NCBI RefSeq assembly: GCF_014395425.1
Contig: NZ_CP060711.1
Span: 3,038,001-3,102,000, forward strand
Origin: Thermomonas brevis
GTDB lineage: Bacteria; Pseudomonadota; Gammaproteobacteria; Xanthomonadales; Xanthomonadaceae
Length of the DNA stretch: 64,000 nucleotides
Reading direction: 5' to 3'
Below the pieces are notes generated by a model that saw only the letters and a program-made list of their open reading frames with translations, did not search any database and was not told where the DNA came from. Below, one piece after another: positions 58,979 to 64,000 of this stretch (position 1 is the stretch's first letter; each line of letters begins with the position of its first letter). The position numbers and the translations under genes were made by a program.

Positions 58979-59172
58979 TTCTCCGAGTGGGCGGCCAGGA
59001 ACGGAAAAATTACCGTTGACGCTGAAGGCGGCTCTCTCCACACTCGCCGCCCAACGTGGGCTAGGGGGCGAATCGCAATAAGCGGTTCGCATCGCTCCGC
59101 GTTCGCGACAGGGGTATTCCCACGATCGGTGCTGACCTCGTGCAATGGACGGGGATGGGGTGGTTTTGCTTT

Positions 59173-60333
59173 ATGGAAAGTACGGATGAAAGGAATCAGC
59201 GCATCGCGCAGTTGCGGGGTTTCCTTGCAATCGATCCTGCGAATGTTCTCTTGGCTTGCGATTTGTTCGATGCACTCGTCGAAGTGGGCGACGTCGGGCA
59301 GGCGGTAATGCTGCTGGAAACACTGCCGCAGCAAGCGCAGGTCGATGCGGCGATCCGTTTCCGCCTGGCGCGTGCTGGCCTGATGCAGGGACGTTATGCC
59401 GACGCCGCGCAATGGCTGGGTAGTTTGATCGGCGAAGGACATGCGAATGCGGCCCTGTGGCATGACTTGGCGTTCGCGCAGCTGTGCCTGCGCGATACGC
59501 AAGCCGCACGCGTGACTTTGGCCGATGCGCAAGAGCGATTTGGCGACGACGTGGAACTGGACGTATTGGCCGCGCGCGTGGCGATGATGGACGAAGATTT
59601 CCCGCAGGCGCTGGAGCGGCTGGATCGTGCGCTTGCGCGAGCGCCTGCCCATGCGACCGCACAGGGCGTCCGTTCGCTTGCATTGCTCGACCAGGGCGAT
59701 ACCGAAGCGGGCTATGCGGCGGCGATGGCCTGTCTTGCAGCGCACCCGGCCGGCCAGCACGAAGCCTTGCTGGTTGCCGGCACTGTCGCCCTCTGGCGGC
59801 GGGCGCTGGATGAGTCGGAAACGCATTTCGCAAATGCATTGGCCCAGCATTCCAATTCCGGACGCTGCTTGTCGGGCCTGGGGCAGGTACGCATGCAGCA
59901 GCGCCGTCTTGGCGAAGCCAGGGCGTTGCTGCGGGATGCCACCGAGGCGATGCCGGACCATATCGGCACGTGGCATGCGCTGGCATGGGTGGACCTGCTG
60001 GAAGGCGAGATCGATGCAGCCGAAGCGAGCTATCAGCGCGCCTACGATCTGGATCGCAATTTCGCCGACTCGCATGGTGGGCTGGCGCTGATCCATGTCC
60101 TGCGCGGGCGCAACGACGAGGCCGAGCTGGCCATCCGGCGCGCTCTGCGACTCAATCCGCAGTGCCCCACCGCGCTGTACGCGCAGACGCTGTTGCTCGA
60201 TGCGGAGGGACGCGGAGATGAGGGGCTGCGTTTGCTTGGCAACCTGGTGCAGCCGGCCGACCTGCCCGAGGGCATGGAACTGGCCGAGCTTTCGCGCCTT
60301 CTGCGCGAGCGGTTCAAGGCGGATGCGCGCTGA
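59173..60333 (+). CDS. TPR-repeat protein upstream of fliQ
   Basis: 386 residues from MESTDERNQRIAQLRGFLAI, preceded by a GGGGTGG site; a longer start at 59140 is possible. At least eight TPR-like units are seen (ANVLLACDLFDALVEVGDVG, AIRFRLARAGLMQGRYADAA, WHALAWVDLLEGEIDAAEAS, YQRAYDLDRNFADSHGGLAL, IHVLRGRNDEAELAIRRALR). No signal peptide or membrane span. It ends 3 bp before fliQ, so it belongs to the export operon, where fliP would normally be. Confidence 0.8.
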   Translation: MESTDERNQRIAQLRGFLAIDPANVLLACDLFDALVEVGDVGQAVMLLETLPQQAQVDAAIRFRLARAGLMQGRYADAAQWLGSLIGEGHANAALWHDLAFAQLCLRDTQAARVTLADAQERFGDDVELDVLAARVAMMDEDFPQALERLDRALARAPAHATAQGVRSLALLDQGDTEAGYAAAMACLAAHPAGQHEALLVAGTVALWRRALDESETHFANALAQHSNSGRCLSGLGQVRMQQRRLGEARALLRDATEAMPDHIGTWHALAWVDLLEGEIDAAEASYQRAYDLDRNFADSHGGLALIHVLRGRNDEAELAIRRALRLNPQCPTALYAQTLLLDAEGRGDEGLRLLGNLVQPADLPEGMELAELSRLLRERFKADAR

Positions 60334-60336
60334 GCC

Positions 60337-60600
60337 ATGGACGCGGATACCGCCATGCAGTTGATGGCCGAGATGCTGTTCGCGGCGGTGAAGGTATCGC
60401 TTCCGTTCCTGCTGGCGGCATTGGCCGTGGGGTTGATCGTGTCGATCCTGCAAGTGGTGACGCAAATCCAGGAGATGACCCTCACCTTCGTGCCGAAGCT
60501 GATCGTGGTGGTGCTGGTGTGCGTGATGCTGGGCGGCTGGATGCTCTCCGTGATGGTGGAACTGACTCGGCGCATGTTCGAAACGGCGGCGGCATTCTGA
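60337..60600 (+). CDS. fliQ: Type III export gate protein FliQ
   Basis: 87 residues with two membrane helices forming a hairpin (LPFLLAALAVGLIVSILQVV and KLIVVVLVCVMLGGWMLSVM). The conserved loop is TQIQEMTLTFVPKL. It is a core FliP-FliQ-FliR gate subunit of the flagellar or flagellar-like type III exporter. The next gene starts 1 bp after its stop. Confidence 0.93.
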   Translation: MDADTAMQLMAEMLFAAVKVSLPFLLAALAVGLIVSILQVVTQIQEMTLTFVPKLIVVVLVCVMLGGWMLSVMVELTRRMFETAAAF

Positions 60601-60601
60601 C

Positions 60602-61369
60602 GTGACGACCATCGAGGCCACCGTGCTGCTGCTCGGATTCGCCACCCTGCGCTATGCGCCGGTGCTGGCGGTTCCTGCGGTATCGCCGATGGCCTGGGCG
60701 CCGCCAATGGTCCGCATGGTATTGCTGCTGGCGGTGGCAGGTCTGACGGTCATGGCCATGCCGCTGGCGAAGCCCATGCCGTATTGGGGCGAGAGCGGTG
60801 GCCTGCTGCTGGCCGGCGCGAGCGAGCTTTTGATCGGGATGACGTTCGGGCTCGCGATTCTGCTCCCGCAGGCGGGAATCGGCATGGCGGCCCGCCTGGC
60901 CGACATGCAGGCGGGCCTGAGCGCGGCTTCTCTGCTCAATCCGACCGGACAGCACGAACCCGAATCCTTGCTGGGAAGCCTGCTCCTGCTGGCGGCGACC
61001 GTGCTGTTCTTCACTCTGGACCTGCACGTCGAGCTGTTCCGCCTGCTTGCCGTGAGCGTGCGCGTCCTGCCGCTGGGCATGATCGGGCTGCATCTGGAGC
61101 CGGTGGCGTTCCTGTCGATGGTGAGCGGCAGCTTCGCGCTGGGCCTGGTGGTGGTGGCGCCGCTTGTCGTCGGCCTGTTCGCGGTCGATCTCGCGGTGGC
61201 CTATGCGACTCGCTCGATGCCGCAGGCCAACGTGTATTTCCTGGCTCTTCCGCTGAAGGTGGCGGTCGCCATGCTGTTGCTGGCGTTGACGCTTGCCTAT
61301 GCACCTACCCTGATCGGCCGCCTCTATCAGGATGCGCTGGTCCGTCTTCCCGCCTTGTTCGGAACCTGA
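60602..61369 (+). CDS. fliR: Type III export gate protein FliR
   Basis: 255 residues from a GTG start. Hydrophobic throughout; family features include GLAILLPQAGIGMAARLADM, LNPTGQHEPESLLGSLLLLA and ATVLFFTLDLHVELFRLLAV. It completes the export gate with FliP and FliQ. FlhB starts 3 bp later. Clear family, with moderate divergence from enteric FliR. Confidence 0.92.
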   Translation: MTTIEATVLLLGFATLRYAPVLAVPAVSPMAWAPPMVRMVLLLAVAGLTVMAMPLAKPMPYWGESGGLLLAGASELLIGMTFGLAILLPQAGIGMAARLADMQAGLSAASLLNPTGQHEPESLLGSLLLLAATVLFFTLDLHVELFRLLAVSVRVLPLGMIGLHLEPVAFLSMVSGSFALGLVVVAPLVVGLFAVDLAVAYATRSMPQANVYFLALPLKVAVAMLLLALTLAYAPTLIGRLYQDALVRLPALFGT

Positions 61370-61372
61370 ACG

Positions 61373-62446
61373 ATGGCGGCCGAAGACCAGGACAAGACCG
61401 AGCAGCCTACGCATTACCGCCTCGAGGAGGCGCGCCGGCGTGGGGAAGTGTCCAAGAGTTCCGATGTCATCGGTACCGCCGTGCTGATCGTGTTCGCGGC
61501 GACGCTCGCGCTGACGGGTGCCTGGATCGCGCATGCATTGGCCGAAGCCATGCGGGGCACCCTGCTGCTGGCGGGAGGCAGGCCGATGCCGGGCGGCGAA
61601 TTGGCCGCATGGTTGGGAGCGGCATGGGCGCCGGTGTGGCGGTCGTTGTCGCCGTTGGCGCTGGCGCTGGTCGTGGTGGCGGTGGTCGCCAACGTCGCGC
61701 AGACGGGGCCGGTGTTCAGCGCGCATCCGATCAAGCCCGATTTCAACCGCATGAATCCGGCGCAGGCGCTGAAGCGCCTGTTCTCGATGCGCATGCTGTG
61801 GGAGCTGGGCAAGATGGCGCTGAAGCTGGGCCTGCTTGCCGTGCTGGCCTATGCGATGTTCCGGCAGATGCGCGGATTCACCGAAAGCGCCGCGGCAACG
61901 TCCCCGCAGCGCTTGCCTTCGCTTCTGCAGTCGGCGTTCGTGCGGACCTCGATCTACGTGCTGATGATCCTGTCCCTGTTGGCGGTGGTCGACCTGTTCA
62001 TGACCCGCCGCGAGTACATGCGGAAAATGCGCATGAGCCGGCGCGAGCTGCGCGACGAGCACAAGCGACGCGACGGTGATCCGGAAATCAAGTCCAAGCA
62101 GAAGCGGCTGATCCGCGACCTGCTGAAGAAGGCGCGCTCGATACCGCGGGTCGCCGAGGCCGACTTCGTGTTGACCAATCCCACCCACTACGCCGTGGCG
62201 CTGCGCTACCAGCCGGCTTCGATGCGCGCGCCGGTGGTGCTGGCGAAGGGCGCGGGTTTCATGAGCCGAAGGATCCGCGAGGTGGCGCGTCGGCATGGCG
62301 TTCCCATCCTGCGGAAGCCGGCGCTGACGCGTGCGCTTTACCGCGAGTGCGATCTCGACGCGCCCGTGCCCGAGATGCGCTACGCGGAACTGGCCCCGAT
62401 CTATCGCTGGTTGTTCGCCCGGCGCAATGGGGAGCGCCCGGCATGA
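61373..62446 (+). CDS. flhB: Type III export substrate-specificity switch protein FlhB
   Basis: 357 residues. The N-terminus DQDKTEQPTHYRLEEARRRG and four membrane helices lead to a cytoplasmic domain. The autocleavage motif Asn-Pro-Thr-His is in VLTNPTHYAVALRY near residue 265, which controls the switch between early and late substrates. KRRDGDPEIKSKQKRLIRDL is the linker helix. It ends overlapping flhA by 4 bp (ATGA). Confidence 0.94.
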   Translation: MAAEDQDKTEQPTHYRLEEARRRGEVSKSSDVIGTAVLIVFAATLALTGAWIAHALAEAMRGTLLLAGGRPMPGGELAAWLGAAWAPVWRSLSPLALALVVVAVVANVAQTGPVFSAHPIKPDFNRMNPAQALKRLFSMRMLWELGKMALKLGLLAVLAYAMFRQMRGFTESAAATSPQRLPSLLQSAFVRTSIYVLMILSLLAVVDLFMTRREYMRKMRMSRRELRDEHKRRDGDPEIKSKQKRLIRDLLKKARSIPRVAEADFVLTNPTHYAVALRYQPASMRAPVVLAKGAGFMSRRIREVARRHGVPILRKPALTRALYRECDLDAPVPEMRYAELAPIYRWLFARRNGERPA

Positions 62447-64000
62447 GGGAGCTGCTGTCCCAGGTCTGGTCGGGCCGGCGCGATCTTGCGCTGGTGATCC
62501 TGATGATCAGCATCCTGATGGTGCTGTTCGCGCCGATCCCGTCGGTGCTGCTGGATTTCCTGCTGGTCATCAACATCACCCTGGCGCTGTTGATCCTGTT
62601 GGCGACTTTCTTCACCGAAACGCCGCTCAAGTTCTCGACGTTCCCGACCATCCTGCTGCTGGCGACCCTGTTCCGGCTGGCGCTGAACGTGTCGGCGACC
62701 CGCCTGATCCTGGAGGGCGCCAATGCGGGTCGGGTGATCAATGCGATCGGCAGCTTCGTGGTGGGCGGCAACTATGTCGTCGGCATCGTCGTGTTCCTGA
62801 TCCTGGTGGTCGTCCAGTACGTGGTCGTCACCAACGGCGCGCAACGCGTGGCGGAGGTGGCCGCCCGGTTCACTCTGGACAGCATGCCCGGCAAGCAGAT
62901 GAGCATCGATGCCGACATGAACATGGGGCTGATCGACGAGCACGAAGCGCGCCGCCGCCGCGCCCAGCTGGAAAAGGAATCGAGCTTCTACGGCGCCATG
63001 GACGGCGCCACCAAATTCGTGAAGGGCGATGCCATCGCCGGCATCATCATCATCCTGATCAACATCACGGCCGGCTTGGCCGTTGGCATTGCCCAACTGG
63101 GCATGCCGTGGGGCGAGGCGGTTCAGCGCTTCACGCTGCTCACCATCGGCGACGGCATCGTCACCCAGATTCCGTCGCTGGTGATTGCGGTGGCGACCGG
63201 CATCATCATCACCCGTGCCGCTTCGGACAATCAGCTCGGCAAGGAAATTCCGCGCCAGGTGTTTTCCAATCCAAAGGCGCTGGCGGTGGCGGCCGCCGCG
63301 CTGGTGGTGTTGCTGGTGCTGCCCGGCTTTCCGGCGCTGCCCGTCCTGCTGGTGCTCGCTGGGGTCGTGGGTATCGGCATCCTCGCGGCGCGCAAGAGCG
63401 GTGCGCCGGTGGAGGACATGCCTGCGCCGGCGGTCGAGCGCCCGGTGAAGGACGATCTCCAGCAGTTGATGAAGATCGATCCGATCGAAATCGGTTTCGG
63501 CAGCGCGCTGGCGGGCACCTTTCTTGCGCCCGAATCCGACTTCGGCGATCGCGTGGCGAACCTGCGCAGGCAGTTCGCGCAGGACTTCGGCTTCATCGTG
63601 CCGCAGGTCCAACTCGCGGCGAAGGCGGAATTGCGCGAGGACGCGTACGAAATCCTGGTTCAAGGCAATCGCGTAGGCCGCAGCGAACTGCAGGTGGACC
63701 GCATCCTCGCGATCAATCCGGGCGGCCAGCGGGCCAAGTTGGACGGCGTCGAAACCCGTGATCCAGCCTATGGATTGCCTGCGCTCTGGATCGGCAAGGA
63801 GTCCAGGCAGTTCGCCCGCAGCGCCGGATACACGCTGGTCGATCCCGATACCGTGTTGATGACACACTTCAGCGAGATTGCCAAGCGGCACGCTCCGGAG
63901 CTGCTCACCCGGAGCGAGACGGAACGCCTGGTCAACCGGCTGCGCGATCAGCATGCCTCGCTCATCGACGAACTGGTGCCGAACGTGCTGACCTATTCGG
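62443..64000 (+). CDS. flhA: Type III export protein FlhA (partial, runs off the window)
   Basis: 519 codons without a stop at the window edge; full FlhA is about 690 residues. The eight-helix membrane part includes PSVLLDFLLVINITLALLIL, TPLKFSTFPTILLLATLFRL and ALNVSATRLIL. The cytoplasmic FHIPEP-type loop has the variant ESSFYGAMDGATKFVKGDAI followed by AGIIIILINITAGLAVGIAQ. The cytoplasmic docking domain begins near residue 340 and reaches YGLPALWIGKESRQFARSAG. It couples substrate-chaperone docking to proton-driven export. Confidence 0.94.
   Translation, partial: MRELLSQVWSGRRDLALVILMISILMVLFAPIPSVLLDFLLVINITLALLILLATFFTETPLKFSTFPTILLLATLFRLALNVSATRLILEGANAGRVINAIGSFVVGGNYVVGIVVFLILVVVQYVVVTNGAQRVAEVAARFTLDSMPGKQMSIDADMNMGLIDEHEARRRRAQLEKESSFYGAMDGATKFVKGDAIAGIIIILINITAGLAVGIAQLGMPWGEAVQRFTLLTIGDGIVTQIPSLVIAVATGIIITRAASDNQLGKEIPRQVFSNPKALAVAAAALVVLLVLPGFPALPVLLVLAGVVGIGILAARKSGAPVEDMPAPAVERPVKDDLQQLMKIDPIEIGFGSALAGTFLAPESDFGDRVANLRRQFAQDFGFIVPQVQLAAKAELREDAYEILVQGNRVGRSELQVDRILAINPGGQRAKLDGVETRDPAYGLPALWIGKESRQFARSAGYTLVDPDTVLMTHFSEIAKRHAPELLTRSETERLVNRLRDQHASLIDELVPNVLTYS

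Noticed and set aside
59087-59107. TTCGC-N11-TTCGC upstream of the second TPR gene, like a PIP (HrpX) box
   Set aside because: The PIP box needs a 15-bp spacer; 11 bp does not fit, and no hrp genes are in the window.
59145-59173. Possible sigma-54 promoter (TGGGGTGGTTTTGC) before the TPR/fli operon
   Set aside because: The GG-to-GC spacing is 9 bp instead of 10 and the site overlaps the start codon region.

Overview
The window is a high-GC chromosomal segment that reads as a gammaproteobacterium of the Xanthomonadales/Lysobacteraceae (Lysobacter-like). The basis is gene content and order (ffh / rpsP-rimM-trmD-rplS / lexA-recA-recX / alaS-csrA-tRNA-Ser-tRNA-Arg), a LexA operator of the TTAGTAGTA-N-TACTACTAA type known from that order, and the protein sequences themselves. 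No species can be named from the sequence alone.

Layout. 1-8.1 kb, mostly minus strand: a FecCD-type ABC importer with a TonB-dependent receptor, a small molybdopterin-fold periplasmic oxidoreductase, a TDT-family exporter and the molybdate importer modABC. FNR/Anr-type boxes sit at the expected -41.5 position before at least two of these units. 8.2-17.5 kb: ffh, a membrane diguanylate cyclase, the rpsP-rimM-trmD-rplS translation block, an Hsp15-like S4 protein, and two regulator/target pairs (YafY-type regulator with gst; AsnC-type regulator with a PLP-dependent Cys/Met enzyme), each with a palindrome between or beside the genes. 17.5-29.6 kb: a 58-residue membrane protein, a DUF937 protein, catalase, a MOSC protein, mutS, a second TonB receptor, pncC/cinA, and the SOS core lexA-recA-recX. 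29.9-33.3 kb: alaS (with a 1-nt frameshift as given), csrA and two tRNAs.

33.5-56.3 kb is the most unusual part. A 5061-codon YD-repeat protein carries 12 Ig-like (He_PIG-type) repeats, a LysM-like motif, a hydrophobic pre-toxin segment and a C-terminal toxin tip that has decayed through several frameshifts. It is followed by an array of silent toxin/immunity cassettes. Two cassettes carry a copy of the same ~1.25 kb module as the parent gene, one of them truncated. Three nearly palindromic ~66-80 bp elements (MITE-like) sit at the cassette junctions. Toxin tips and immunity genes are AT-richer than the parent gene. This looks like a recombination-fed polymorphic-toxin locus.

56.3-64 kb: an SGNH hydrolase, a Crp-family regulator, two TPR proteins around an unknown 126-residue protein, and fliQ-fliR-flhB-flhA (flhA runs off the right edge). 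The export genes are not preceded by fliP as in the usual flagellar order. Their closeness to the toxin locus raises the possibility that a flagellar-type III export gate handles the giant toxin; this is inference only.
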